NCBI RefSeq assembly: GCF_001639145.1
Contig: NZ_LROY01000001.1
Location: forward strand, 1,118,501 to 1,182,500
Source: Microbulbifer sp. Q7
GTDB taxonomy: Bacteria > Pseudomonadota > Gammaproteobacteria > Pseudomonadales > Cellvibrionaceae
Direction: 5' to 3'
DNA length: 64,000 nucleotides
Made by a program: the position numbers and the translations under genes. The notes beneath the pieces were generated by a model, which saw only the letters and a program-made list of their open reading frames with translations, had not been told where the DNA came from and ran no database searches. Shown here piece by piece: positions 9,681 to 18,651 of the stretch (within the stretch, counting starts at the first letter, position 1; the number at the start of each line of letters is the position of its first letter).

Positions 9681-10637
9681 ATGTCTTTTGCCGATAGAGA
9701 CGGCGTTATCTGGTTTGACGGTGAACTGGTTCCCTGGCGCGACGCCCGGGTCCATGTACTGACCCACACCCTGCACTACGGGATGGGCGTGTTCGAGGGC
9801 GTGCGCGCCTACGAGACCGCTGATGGCGGCACCAGTATCTTCCGCCTGCACGAACATACCCGCCGCCTGTTCCGGTCTGCCAAGATCATGAATATGCCCA
9901 TGCCGTTTGCGGAAGAGCAGCTGAATGAGGCCCAGCGACTGGTAGTGCGCGAGAATGGGCTGAAAGAAGCCTACCTGCGCCCGATGGCGTTTTATGGCTC
10001 CGAAGGTATGGGCCTGCGCGCCGATGCCCTACAGACCCACGTGATTGTCGCTGCCTGGGAGTGGCCGAGCTACATGACCCCGGAAGCGCGCGAGCTGGGT
10101 ATCAAGGTCAATACCTCTTCATACACCCGCCATCATGTGAACATTGCCATGTGCAAGGCGAAGGCCAACGGCAACTACATTAACTCCATGCTCGCCCTGC
10201 AGGAGGCGATCCGCAACGGCTGTGAGGAAGCGCTGCTGCTGGACCCGGAGGGCTATGTGGCCGAGGGCAGTGGTGAGAACTTCTTCCTGGTCAGCGACGG
10301 CGTGATCTATACCCCGGAACTGACCTCTTGCCTGGACGGGATTACCCGTAAGTCGGTCATCCAGCTTGCGGAGGAATGTGGCTACAAGGTGGTGGAAAAA
10401 CGCATCACCCGCGACGAGGTCTACATCGCCGATGAAGCCTTTTTTACCGGCACCGCCGCGGAGGTACTGCCGATCCGGATGCTGGACGGGCGCACCATCG
10501 GCGCGGGTCGCCGCGGCCCCATCACCAAGCGTTTACAGCAGATGTACTTCGATGCCGTACAGGGCCGGAGTCCGGCGCATATGGGCTGGCTCAGTGACGT
10601 GCACGAAACCTGCGAGCCGATTGCGGCCTCTGCCTGA
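9681..10637 (+). CDS. ilvE: Branched-chain amino acid aminotransferase
   Basis: A 318-residue fold-type IV PLP enzyme catalysing the last step of valine, leucine and isoleucine synthesis by transamination with glutamate. Family hallmarks include LHYGMGVFEGVRAY (31-44), the PLP-binding Lys161 in AKANGNY, the GYVAEGSGENFF loop and FFTGTAAEV near the C-terminus. The length matches E. coli IlvE. A ribosome-binding site (TAGGAGT) lies a few bases before ATG 9681, and a strong terminator follows. The gene appears monocistronic. Confidence 0.96.
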   Translation: MSFADRDGVIWFDGELVPWRDARVHVLTHTLHYGMGVFEGVRAYETADGGTSIFRLHEHTRRLFRSAKIMNMPMPFAEEQLNEAQRLVVRENGLKEAYLRPMAFYGSEGMGLRADALQTHVIVAAWEWPSYMTPEARELGIKVNTSSYTRHHVNIAMCKAKANGNYINSMLALQEAIRNGCEEALLLDPEGYVAEGSGENFFLVSDGVIYTPELTSCLDGITRKSVIQLAEECGYKVVEKRITRDEVYIADEAFFTGTAAEVLPIRMLDGRTIGAGRRGPITKRLQQMYFDAVQGRSPAHMGWLSDVHETCEPIAASA

Positions 10638-10665
10638 TCGGCATCGGCTGGTATCCGGCGGAAAT

Positions 10666-10705
10666 AAAAAAGGGCGGCAACCTCCGGGTTGCCGCCCTTT
10701 TTTAT
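10666..10705 (+). terminator. Rho-independent terminator of ilvE
   Basis: A-run, a strong 10-bp GC-rich stem (GGGCGGCAAC with its complement), a short CTCCGG-type loop and a T-run, starting 28 bases after the ilvE stop. Confidence 0.92.
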
Positions 10706-10817
10706 GGGCCGCAGCGGGAGCCCTTCCCTAGAGGCCCCCAGACGAATCCCTTAGAATGGCGCTCAGGTGTTACACAACCCATCGAATAACCGTCGTTGAC
10801 GGGACAAGGTTTGTCGA

Positions 10818-11726
10818 ATGTTTTCCTATTTTATGAAGAAGCGCCTGCGCAAGCACGACGCGGTCAACAACCGCAAGCTGGAGTCGATCCTGCGCATGCA
10901 GTTGCTGCAGCAGCAGGCGTTGACCAGTCGCGAGATGGGGGTGGGTAACGACAAGGCGCACAATATCGTTGTGTCCCTGACCTCGTTTGATCGCCGGATC
11001 CACGATGTGGTGTACGCGGTGGAAAGCCTGTTTCAGCAGTGGGTGAAGGCGGACGTGGTGGTGTTGTGGCTGTCGACCAGAAATTTCCCCGACCGCATCC
11101 TGCCGGAGAGCCTCGAACGGCAGAAGCAGCGGGGCTTGCAAGTATTCTTCGTGGATGAAGACTTCGGGCCCTACAAGAAATACTGCTATGCGTTTGAGCG
11201 CTTCCCCGAGAGCTTGATCATCACCGTGGATGACGACACGCTTTACCCGCCGGATATGATCGACCAGCTGTACCGTGCCTACCTGCGGGCGCCGGATGCG
11301 ATCCACTGCCACCGCGCCCATAAAATGCGCCTGGACGGGCAGGGCAAGTTGAAGCCCTACGATAGCTGGGACTCGGGCCGGCGCTGGAGCGAGGATGACG
11401 AATACCCGTCACCGCTGGTGTTTCCGACCGGCGTGGGTGGCGTACTTTATTTTCCGGGTGCCTTGCATCCGGATGCCTTTGATGCCGAGAAGTTCATGCG
11501 CCTGTGCCCCAACGCAGACGATATCTGGCTCAAGGCCATGAGCCTGAAGCAGGGCACACCTTGTGCGCCGATACTGGATTCCCGCGACTGGACCACAAGA
11601 TTTCTGTCGCTGGCGGGCAGCCAGGGTTCGGCGTTGAGAAAAGAAAACTGGCGCAAGCGAGGCGGCAACGACTGCAAAATACGCGACGTGTTCCAGCATT
11701 ACGATTTGTACAAGCTACTGAGATAA
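10818..11726 (+). CDS. Putative glycosyltransferase (GT-A type)
   Basis: A 302-residue protein without signal peptide. It begins with a basic, Leu/Gln-rich helix and then VVSLTSFDRRI, reminiscent of the first strand of GT-A glycosyltransferases. IITVDDDTLYPPD (about residues 134-146) supplies the D-x-D metal/nucleotide-sugar motif, and DDIWLKAM further on resembles the catalytic acidic segment. Similar proteins occur in LPS and capsule clusters. It sits alone on the plus strand, between the ilvE terminator and a palindromic repeat, at the edge of the surface-glycan region. Donor and acceptor sugars cannot be told from sequence. Confidence 0.7.
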   Translation: MFSYFMKKRLRKHDAVNNRKLESILRMQLLQQQALTSREMGVGNDKAHNIVVSLTSFDRRIHDVVYAVESLFQQWVKADVVVLWLSTRNFPDRILPESLERQKQRGLQVFFVDEDFGPYKKYCYAFERFPESLIITVDDDTLYPPDMIDQLYRAYLRAPDAIHCHRAHKMRLDGQGKLKPYDSWDSGRRWSEDDEYPSPLVFPTGVGGVLYFPGALHPDAFDAEKFMRLCPNADDIWLKAMSLKQGTPCAPILDSRDWTTRFLSLAGSQGSALRKENWRKRGGNDCKIRDVFQHYDLYKLLR

Positions 11727-11772
11727 ATGCAGACAGTTACTAGTGCACTGAATTTGGATGGGAAGGCGCCGA

Positions 11773-11882
11773 TACCGGGTATAGCTTTGCAAGACCTTCA
11801 CCGCCATGGATGGCGGTGCAGAGCCCCATGGATGGGTTAACGGGGGGCGCCTAGCTCGTGTCTTGCAAAGCTATACCCGGTA
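11773..11882. repeat. Palindromic MITE/REP-like element, copy 2
   Basis: A 110-bp element with a perfect 23-bp inverted repeat (11773-11795 and 11860-11882, core GGGTATAGCTTTGCAAGAC). Read on the minus strand it has the same conserved arm as copy 1 (ACACGAGCTAGGCG, C-run, GTTAACCCATCC) and a different but equally palindromic inner hairpin (CACCGCCAT..ATGGCGGTG). It lies between the convergent ends of a glycosyltransferase gene and ugd. Confidence 0.85.
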
Positions 11883-11937
11883 GCGGTGCCGCCACCGGGC
11901 AAGACTCCGAGCCCCGATGCTTGGCGCTTGGGAAGTA

Positions 11938-13281
11938 TTAGCCGTTGTTGGCCACCTGTGGACGCCCCACGCAGTAGTATTCAAACCCGGCCTCTGCCAT
12001 ATCCAGCGGGTGGTACAGGTTGCGGCCATCGAACACGACCGGCTCGGACAGGCTGCCGCGCACGGTCTGGTAGTCGAGGGATTTGAACTGCTGCCATTCG
12101 GTGGCAATCACCAGGGCGTCGGCGCCGGAGAGGGCGCTGTCGCGGGTGCCGCACAGCTGTAGCTCGTCGCGGTTGCCGTAAATGCGCTCGCATTCCTGCA
12201 TCGCTTCCGGGTCAAAGGCTCTGACCTTGGCGCCCATCTCCCACAGGTTCTCCATCAGCACACGGCTCGGCGCCTCGCGCATATCGTCGGTGTTGGGCTT
12301 GAACGAAAGTCCCCACAGGGCGAAGGTCTTGCCGGAGAGGTCCTGGCCGTAACGCGCGATGATTTTTTCCAGCAGGTAGTGCTTCTGCTTGTGGTTGCGC
12401 TCCTCCACCGCATTCAGCACTTTCGGGTCGAGGCCGAGCTGGGTGGCGGTGGTTTTCAGGGCCTGCACATCTTTCGGAAAACAGGAACCACCGTAGCCGA
12501 TTCCCGGGTAGATAAAGTGGTAGCCGATGCGCGGGTCGGAGCCGATGCCCTGGCGCACGGATTCGATATCCGCACCCACCCGGTCGGCGATCACCGCCAT
12601 CTCGTTCATAAAGCTGATCTTGGTGGCGAGCATGCAGTTGGCCGCGTACTTGGCCAGCTCGGCACTGCGCACATCCATCACGATCACTTTGTCGTGGTTG
12701 CGGTTGAAGGGAGCGTACAGCTGGCGCATCTTCTGCTCGGACGCATTCTCGGAGGTGCCGATAATAATGCGGTCGGGCTTCATGCAGTCCGCCACCGCCG
12801 AGCCTTCCTTGAGGAATTCCGGGTTGGAGATCACATCAAACTCCAGGTTCAGGGCATTGCGCTCCTGCAGGGTGCGGGTGACTTCCTCGCGCACCTTGTC
12901 CGCCGTGCCCACTGGAACCGTGGATTTGTTGATGATGTATTTTTTGCCGTCCATGTGCTCGGCTATGGTGCGGGCCACGGTGAGGACATAGCGCAGGTCG
13001 GCGGAGCCGTCTTCATCCGGCGGGGTGCCTACGGCGATGAAAATAAGCTCGCCGTGGGCCACACCCTCGGCGGCGCTGGTGGAGAAGGTCAGGTTGCCGG
13101 ATTCATTGTTGCGTTTGACCAGCGGCTCCAGCCCGGGCTCAAAAATGGGGATATGCCCCTGTTTCAGGCGTTCAATCTTGTTTTCATCGATATCGATACA
13201 GGTAACCCGGTGGCCGGCTTCCGCCAATACCGCCGCCTGTACCAGCCCCACATAACCGGTGCCAAAAACCGTTACATTCAT
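11938..13281 (-). CDS. ugd: UDP-glucose 6-dehydrogenase
   Basis: A 447-residue enzyme oxidising UDP-glucose to UDP-glucuronate with two NAD+. The N-terminal Rossmann motif is GTGYVGL (7-13), the central domain contains FLKEGSA, and the catalytic cysteine is C267 in [10 protein letters not shown]-terminal UDP-binding Rossmann domain follows ([11 protein letters not shown]). The length and all key residues match class II UGDs. The product feeds surface polysaccharide synthesis. The predicted uronate epimerase at 26183-27211 would convert it to UDP-galacturonate, and the surrounding glycosyltransferases could use either sugar. Confidence 0.96.
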   Translation of the reverse strand: MNVTVFGTGYVGLVQAAVLAEAGHRVTCIDIDENKIERLKQGHIPIFEPGLEPLVKRNNESGNLTFSTSAAEGVAHGELIFIAVGTPPDEDGSADLRYVLTVARTIAEHMDGKKYIINKSTVPVGTADKVREEVTRTLQERNALNLEFDVISNPEFLKEGSAVADCMKPDRIIIGTSENASEQKMRQLYAPFNRNHDKVIVMDVRSAELAKYAANCMLATKISFMNEMAVIADRVGADIESVRQGIGSDPRIGYHFIYPGIGYGGSCFPKDVQALKTTATQLGLDPKVLNAVEERNHKQKHYLLEKIIARYGQDLSGKTFALWGLSFKPNTDDMREAPSRVLMENLWEMGAKVRAFDPEAMQECERIYGNRDELQLCGTRDSALSGADALVIATEWQQFKSLDYQTVRGSLSEPVVFDGRNLYHPLDMAEAGFEYYCVGRPQVANNG

Positions 13282-13410
13282 AATCGTTCTCCAATTCCTT
13301 TATTGTCCATTGGCCCGATACCGTGCCCGATACCTCGTCAGGCGGGTTCAGCACACGGGGGACGTCAATTAGTCTGCAGCACCGTCAGGTGGATGTGATG
13401 TGTCGCTTGA

Positions 13411-14535
13411 TCACCGCATCCAGACATAGTCGTGGCTGAATTTCGAATCCGTTGTCGCTTCCACAATGTACTGGGCAAACAGCGTGTTGTTCATTTCCCG
13501 GTGAAAGAAGGCTCTGCAATTTGCGGCCCAATGGCGACGCCTGGCGTCGTCCTGGTGAAATACCAGCAACTGGCGCTGCAGTGTGTCTTCGCTATCGAAG
13601 TAAGCCAGGCTCTCCGGCGGGAAGATATCGTCAAACCCCGCCGCCGCATGGGTGAAGACCAGCAGGCCATTGCCTGCCAGCTGCGCAATACGGGCGGAAG
13701 AATACCACTGGAAGCCCTCCTGCCGGTTCAGGTTCAGGCCCATTTTACTGCGCGCCAGCTTGCCTTCGTAATCCAGCCCCCACAGAGTGGGCTGGTCGAA
13801 GAGCCCGGGGGTGTGAAAGCGGAAGTCTTGCGGCAAGTGCTCGCGCAGCTGGGAGACCAGCTGCCCGCGCTCGGTATGCTGGCGGGAGTTGCTGCAGAAT
13901 AGCAGGTCGGCCTCCAGTGCCGGGTCATCGCCGGCGATCGCGCTCACATCGGCGTGTTCCACGCTGGGGTCCACCGGGTTCGGCATGTGCCAAAGCCGGG
14001 CGCGGTTGCCGGCAAATCGTTGGAGTTCGCTGGGGCCGGTGGATACGAACATGGCGTCGGCAATAGCGCAGCGCTTTTCGATGTTCGCTGCATTGCGGGG
14101 TACGAATAGCGGATCGTTATTGCAGGCCGCGAGCAGGATATTCGGATGCCGGCGGCGGATTTCGGCAAAGGTGTCGTTTTCAATCAGGTCGCAGTGGCCG
14201 AACACGATCAGCTCCGGCTGAAACGCATCCACTGTCTGCAGCAGCCGGCGATTGGTCTTCTTTTTGCCCAGTTCGCGGATACCCAGTGGGGCTTCGAAGC
14301 GGGCCACGTCGCGATCGCTGAAGGCCAGCACATTGTGGCCGGCACGGATCAGGCCCGTGTAGAGCTTGAGCGCCCAGCTGACCCGGATGTAGCCGTACTT
14401 GCGGTGCTGGTGATTATCGACGTGAAGAATACGCATAGGGGAGGTGGCACCAGCGGTCGCGGCATCGTTTATGGAATCGTTTGCGGCATAGTTTGCCACA
14501 TCGTTTGCCACATGGTCTGTCACGTGGTTTGTCAC
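13411..14535 (-). CDS. CgeB-like glycosyltransferase with repetitive N-terminus
   Basis: A 374-residue protein. From residue 34 it resembles GT-B glycosyltransferases of the CgeB/spore-maturation type: MRILHVDN at the start of the first domain, LIVFGHCD, a C-terminal half with SKMGLNLNRQEGFQWYSSARI, then GNGLLVFT and the EDTLQRQL segment. It probably transfers a sugar in LPS or exopolysaccharide synthesis. The first 33 residues are encoded by a degenerate 12-base tandem repeat and are unlike the family. Start 14535 is kept because a GAGAAG site and a good promoter lie directly upstream; ATG 14436 (residue 34) would give the usual family N-terminus. Confidence 0.72.
   Translation of the reverse strand: MTNHVTDHVANDVANYAANDSINDAATAGATSPMRILHVDNHQHRKYGYIRVSWALKLYTGLIRAGHNVLAFSDRDVARFEAPLGIRELGKKKTNRRLLQTVDAFQPELIVFGHCDLIENDTFAEIRRRHPNILLAACNNDPLFVPRNAANIEKRCAIADAMFVSTGPSELQRFAGNRARLWHMPNPVDPSVEHADVSAIAGDDPALEADLLFCSNSRQHTERGQLVSQLREHLPQDFRFHTPGLFDQPTLWGLDYEGKLARSKMGLNLNRQEGFQWYSSARIAQLAGNGLLVFTHAAAGFDDIFPPESLAYFDSEDTLQRQLLVFHQDDARRRHWAANCRAFFHREMNNTLFAQYIVEATTDSKFSHDYVWMR
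14437..14535 (-). repeat. Degenerate 12-base tandem repeat in the 5' end of a glycosyltransferase gene
   Basis: About eight units of 12 bases, read on the minus strand as variants of GTGGCAAACGAT, keep one frame and encode tetrapeptides of the VAND type (TNHV, TDHV, ANDV, ANYA, ANDS, INDA). The units decay towards the conserved methionine at 14436. Confidence 0.75.
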
Positions 14536-14555
14536 ATGGCTTCTCGGTGCCGGGC

Positions 14556-14583
14556 ATTATACTGCCCGGCCCTTGCGGTTCAA
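14556..14583 (-). promoter_or_regulatory. Sigma-70-type promoter for the CgeB-like gene
   Basis: On the minus strand a perfect TATAAT (14561-14556) lies 16 bases after TTGAAC (14583-14578). The -10 box sits in the loop region of an 8-bp inverted repeat (14549-14570, GCCGGGCA/TGCCCGGC), so the palindrome may be an operator. The predicted transcript would start only ~13 bases before ATG 14535. Confidence 0.5.
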
Positions 14584-14713
14584 TTGCGCCAGATCCCAGT
14601 TTGGCCGGGCCGGGGCTGCGTCTCAGGGCGCGCTCTCTTCATTCCATATGGCGGCTGCGGTAGCATGCGGCTTTCTACCGGTGAGCACGGGATGGCAGTA
14701 TGAGGCAGGCGCA

Positions 14714-15649
14714 TTGCTGACAATCTGGCGATTTATGGATGGCAACCGCGCCCATGAGAAGCAGAGCGCGGCGCTGGTGAGTGGACTGCGCGCAGTACTC
14801 GGTGCGGACCAGCTGGTGTGCTGTGACCTGAACTGCGACGAGGTGCGCTTGCCGCTGTGGCGCAAGGCCCCGCCCTCACTGGCGCAGCTGCCGGTACCCG
14901 ATTTCATTCTGGGCGCTGGCCACCGTACCCATTGGCCGGTGGTGCGGGCACGCAGCCTGTTCGGCGGCCGCAGCGTGGTGATCCTGCAGCCCTCCCTGCC
15001 CCTGGCATGGTTCGACTTTGCGGTTATTCCCGAACACGATCGGCCGCCACCGCTGCAAAACGTGATTCTCACACGCGGCGCCCTGGCGGAGCCGCTTCCC
15101 GACCTTCCCCCCGAGCCCGATCGCGCCCTGCTGTTGCTCGGCGGGCCCAGCAAGCATTTTCACTGGGATGCGGCGAAGGTGTCCGCCGTGGCCAGCAAGC
15201 TACTGCTGCGGTCCCGTCGCTGGATCGTATCGGACAGCCGCCGCACGCCCCCGGATACTCTGGCACAGTGTGCCGGCAATGGCGTCGAGCTGCATGCTTG
15301 GCAGGCGTGCTCCGAGGGCTGGCTGGCAGAGCAGATGGCGCGCGCTGGGGAAATCTGGGTGACCGGTGACAGCGTGTCGATGATCTTTGAAGCGCTGCAA
15401 AGCCGGGCACCGGTGGGCGTGATTCCCATGCCGAGCCGTAATCCGCGCAACAAGATCCGCTCGGCGGTGGATCGGCTGCTGGACGAGGGGCTGGTGACGG
15501 ACCATGTTGCAGAAGAGGTGCCCGGCGCGGTGCCGCACTACCCCGAACCGCGCGCGCCACTGGCGCAGGAAGTCCTGTGTGCGCAGGCGCTGCTGCGGCG
15601 CAGCGGGTGGGCCGCACCACAGGTCGCCTTGCCGGGGGCAGCGCAGTGA
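14714..15649 (+). CDS. ELM1/GtrOC1-family putative glycosyltransferase
   Basis: About 311 residues. The N-terminal IWRFMDGNRAHEKQS matches the start of the bacterial 'mitochondrial fission ELM1' family (typically W-x-F-x-D-G-x-x-x-H-x-x-Q-S). The C-terminal half has ADQ..ISNDS-like elements (VTGDSVSMIFEAL), as in nucleotide-sugar binding GT-B domains. Bacterial members are found in LPS clusters and are presumed glycosyltransferases. The open frame extends to 14573, but TTG 14714 is preferred: it has GAGG 8 bases upstream and gives the family N-terminus. The stop overlaps the start of the next gene by 4 bases, so the two are translationally coupled. Confidence 0.75.
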   Translation: MLTIWRFMDGNRAHEKQSAALVSGLRAVLGADQLVCCDLNCDEVRLPLWRKAPPSLAQLPVPDFILGAGHRTHWPVVRARSLFGGRSVVILQPSLPLAWFDFAVIPEHDRPPPLQNVILTRGALAEPLPDLPPEPDRALLLLGGPSKHFHWDAAKVSAVASKLLLRSRRWIVSDSRRTPPDTLAQCAGNGVELHAWQACSEGWLAEQMARAGEIWVTGDSVSMIFEALQSRAPVGVIPMPSRNPRNKIRSAVDRLLDEGLVTDHVAEEVPGAVPHYPEPRAPLAQEVLCAQALLRRSGWAAPQVALPGAAQ

Positions 15650-16770
15650 TTTTGATTGCCACACAATGTTTTCCCCCGGACCGCGGTGGTATCGAGGGGC
15701 TGATGGGTGGCCTTGCGGATACGCTGTGTGCCGCAGGCCAGCCCGTAACGGTATTTGCGGATCAGGCGCGCACGCACGAGCAGCCTCGTCCCTGCGGTTA
15801 TGACGTCCGCCGCTTTGCCGGCTGGAAGCCCTGGCGGCGCTGGCGCAAGGCGGCGGCAATACGCACGGCCATTCAGGCTGGCGAGGCGTCGGGGAGCACG
15901 GCTCCAGCTATTACCGGGGTGTATGCGGATTCGTGGAAAAGCGCGGAAAAGCTGGGTGGGTTGCCTGTGCCGTTGGCGGTGCTCGCCCATGGCATGGAAT
16001 TCCCGGCCCGTCCATCCGCGCGCAAGGCCGCGCGAATCCGCAATGCGCTGCGGTGTGCCGATACGGTGATTGCCAACTCCTCATACACCGCCGATCAGGT
16101 TGCGCCCTATCTGCAGGGCAAAACCCGGCTGATAGTGATCAACCCACCCATCGGACCACAACCTCCGGTGCTGGAAACAATGCAGGCTGAGCTACGCGCC
16201 CGGGTAGGGGACGCGTCTCCCGTGCTCACCACGGTGGCCCGCCTGGAACCGCGCAAGGGCGTGGACATGGTGATCCGCGCACTGCCGGCGATCCGCCAGG
16301 CCTACCCGGGTGTCACTTATCTGGTTGCCGGTGGCGGCGAGGATCGCACCCGCCTGGAACACCTGGCCCGCGAACAGGGAGTGCTGGACTGTGTGCATTT
16401 TCTGGGGATGGTGGATGATGCGCAAAAAGCGGCGCTGTACGACCGCAGCGACCTGTTTGTGATGCCGGTGCGGCGCGAGGGCAGTTCGGTGGAAGGTTTC
16501 GGCATCGTCTATCGGGAGGCCAACTGGTATGGGGTGCCGGTGTTGGCGGGGCGCGATGGTGGCGCGGTGGACGCGGTGACTGAGGGGAGTAACGGCGCCC
16601 TGTGCAATGGCGCGGACCCGGAGGACGTCACTGCGGCAATCCTGAAGTTGCTGGGGGACGAGTCCGGGCGCCGGGAAATGGGCACTCGTGCAGCGGAACT
16701 CGCGCGCGGACCGGCCCAGTGGAAGACTGCGGTACAGGCATTTTTGTCGGCGCTGGCGCCTTCGGCCTGA
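15646..16770 (+). CDS. Glycosyltransferase family 4
   Basis: A 374-residue GT-B enzyme. The N-terminal part starts MILIATQCFPPDRGGIEG, the typical GT4 glycine-rich opening. The C-terminal nucleotide-sugar domain has VARLEPRKGVDMVI and VAGGGEDRTRLE, then the E-x7-E motif region EGSSVEGFGIVYREANWYG, with the conserved EGFGIVYREA glutamates. GTG 15646 overlaps the preceding TGA (GTGA), arguing against the longer frame from 15577. Probably adds a sugar to the LPS core or O-chain together with the coupled ELM1-type gene. Confidence 0.88.
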   Translation: MILIATQCFPPDRGGIEGLMGGLADTLCAAGQPVTVFADQARTHEQPRPCGYDVRRFAGWKPWRRWRKAAAIRTAIQAGEASGSTAPAITGVYADSWKSAEKLGGLPVPLAVLAHGMEFPARPSARKAARIRNALRCADTVIANSSYTADQVAPYLQGKTRLIVINPPIGPQPPVLETMQAELRARVGDASPVLTTVARLEPRKGVDMVIRALPAIRQAYPGVTYLVAGGGEDRTRLEHLAREQGVLDCVHFLGMVDDAQKAALYDRSDLFVMPVRREGSSVEGFGIVYREANWYGVPVLAGRDGGAVDAVTEGSNGALCNGADPEDVTAAILKLLGDESGRREMGTRAAELARGPAQWKTAVQAFLSALAPSA

Positions 16771-16826
16771 GCCTATTCTACTCATCGTGTTCTTTGTAAT
16801 GACGGACGGTGCAAGGCCGCCCGGGA

Positions 16827-17495
16827 TCAGTTTCCCTTGAGCCGCTCGGCTTTTTTCCAGGGAATACTGCGATCGGAAATTTCCCAGTGAATGCGTTTCC
16901 ACATTTTCTCGATACGCCGCTCGATATAGCGTTTCCGCGATACCGAAATATATTCCGGTAGAGGCAGAAACGCGGCGCTACCGAGGCCATCTACCAGATA
17001 GAGTTCCGCTTGCCCTTTACGAGTCACCACCACCAGATTGTGCGGCAGCAGGTTTTTGCTCAGCACACCGGTGGCGCGCAGCCATTGCGAGAAGCGATCG
17101 AGCGCGCCCTGAATAGGGGTGTCCAGCCCGAAATGGGTGAGATGGGTTTCCAGCGTCATCGCCGGTGTGCCCTGTTCGTCCAGCAGCAGTTCCGACACTG
17201 CACCCGGTCCGGCGCTGGTGTCGGTCATGCCGTACCAGCGGGGAAGATGGGCCCATACCGGGCTGTCTGCGGGCGCATTGCGTACAACCCGCTGCTGGTA
17301 GCCCGCCAGCTCCCGCGCGTTATCGTCGAACTGGCTGTCGCGGGCCAGGGCTTTGTACCAGGGCGCACGCTGGCGAAGCTCCGCGACGCGGCCGGGCCGC
17401 ATGACTTTGACACAGCGATCGGCAAAGTGAGGATGGTGGTAGCAGTGGCGGTTGCCGCCCGAGGCAAACGGTGTGCTGTTGCTGAGATCAATCAA
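16827..17495 (-). CDS. YrbL-family (PhoP regulatory network) kinase-like protein
   Basis: A 222-residue protein of the YrbL-PhoP_reg family, distant relatives of protein and Kdo kinases. The nucleotide-loop-like start is FASGGNRHCYHHP and the first lysine is in RCVKVMRPG. A shortened catalytic loop KNLLPHNLVV and VDGLG (in place of DFG) follow. In E. coli yrbL responds to PhoP, but its biochemical function is unsettled. Here it overlaps the upstream glycosyltransferase gene by 4 bases (ATGA) and ends a waaL - GT4 - yrbL-like operon. This suggests that it acts on, or controls, LPS modification. It is not the canonical Kdo kinase, which is encoded separately at 25373. Confidence 0.8.
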   Translation of the reverse strand: MIDLSNSTPFASGGNRHCYHHPHFADRCVKVMRPGRVAELRQRAPWYKALARDSQFDDNARELAGYQQRVVRNAPADSPVWAHLPRWYGMTDTSAGPGAVSELLLDEQGTPAMTLETHLTHFGLDTPIQGALDRFSQWLRATGVLSKNLLPHNLVVVTRKGQAELYLVDGLGSAAFLPLPEYISVSRKRYIERRIEKMWKRIHWEISDRSIPWKKAERLKGN

Positions 17496-18619
17496 ACGGC
17501 CGTTCCCGAGTTCTGTTTCCGCGCAATCAGGCGCTGGTAGAGTGCCAGGGTCTGATGTGCCTGGTACTGCAGGGTAAACGCTGCGGGCAGGTGCGGCGTG
17601 GCTGGAGTGTGCAGCAGCTCCCGTGTTTTACTCACCAGCTGCTGGCGGTCGCCGTTTTCAATCAAGCCCTGTGGGAAGCCCGCACGCAGGGATTCCGCCG
17701 GGCCGCCCACGTTATAACCAATGACCGGCACCTGCATGGCCAGCGCTTCAATCACCGTGCGGCCGAAGGGCTCCGGCTTTTGCGACAGGTTGTACACCAG
17801 CGCGGCGTGCCGGTACCACTCCCGGATATCGCTGCGGTGGCCGGTAAAGGTGATCCTGCCGGCAATGCCGTGCTTTGCCACCAGCGCGTGCAACTCCTCG
17901 GCATAGTGCTGTTTGTTTTTTTCCGCTTCGCCCAGAATGATTCCCTGAACGTCCTCTCCCTGCCGGGACAGCTCCGCGATCAGGGCAATAAACGCTTCCT
18001 GGCCTTTCCAGCGGCTCAGGCGCGCCGGCAGCAGTAGCCAGCGGCGGTCGCGCAATTCGGGAAACTCCCCCAGGGTGTTTTCGAGCCAGCCTGCGGGGGC
18101 CGGAACCTGCGGGGAAAACTCGCGGGTATCCACCCCACGGAAAATGACCTCAGGCGCTGCGCACAGATCCTGCGGGTAGTTAGTGAGCAGGTAGTCCTTC
18201 ACGCAGTCGGAAATGGCAATGACCTGCTCGGTGCGCGCCATGATCGCGCTATAGCGATTGACCGAATACAGGCCGTGCGCGGTGCTCACCAGACGGGGGC
18301 GCGTGGCCGGGTCGAGCTTGTTCCAGGCCAGATAGGTGATCCACGCCGGCACGCGGGAGCGGACGTGCAGGATATCCGGCTGCAGCGCGCGGATCCGTTG
18401 GCGCAGGGGGCGCACCTGCAACAGGCTGGACAGGGATTTTTTGTGAATGGGCAGCGTGATGTGTCGGCTGCCCTCCATTTCCAGTTGCTCTACCAGCCGG
18501 CCGCCGCTGGAAATAACAATGGATTCGTGGCCCTGTTGCACCAGCGCACGGGCCATGTCGAGGGTGCCGCGTTCGACGCCGCCGGCATTCAGTGCCGGTA
18601 ATAATTGAATAACCTTCAA
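17492..18619 (-). CDS. Glycosyltransferase family 4 (LPS type)
   Basis: A 375-residue GT-B enzyme. The start VIQLLPALNAGGVERGTLDMA is the classic GT4 N-terminus and is preceded by a TTG start with GGGGAG upstream. The C-terminal domain contains LLPARLSRWKGQEAFI, FTGHRSDIREWY and PEPFGRTVIEALAMQVPVIG with the E-x7-E glutamates. The open frame runs on to 20188 only because it lies opposite the O-antigen ligase reading frame; that extension is arginine/proline-rich noise. It lies 32 bases downstream of waaL and overlaps the yrbL-like gene by 4 bases. Confidence 0.9.
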   Translation of the reverse strand: MKVIQLLPALNAGGVERGTLDMARALVQQGHESIVISSGGRLVEQLEMEGSRHITLPIHKKSLSSLLQVRPLRQRIRALQPDILHVRSRVPAWITYLAWNKLDPATRPRLVSTAHGLYSVNRYSAIMARTEQVIAISDCVKDYLLTNYPQDLCAAPEVIFRGVDTREFSPQVPAPAGWLENTLGEFPELRDRRWLLLPARLSRWKGQEAFIALIAELSRQGEDVQGIILGEAEKNKQHYAEELHALVAKHGIAGRITFTGHRSDIREWYRHAALVYNLSQKPEPFGRTVIEALAMQVPVIGYNVGGPAESLRAGFPQGLIENGDRQQLVSKTRELLHTPATPHLPAAFTLQYQAHQTLALYQRLIARKQNSGTAV

Positions 18620-18651
18620 GGCAAAGCGCTCCCCTACGCGATTCCCAGCCG

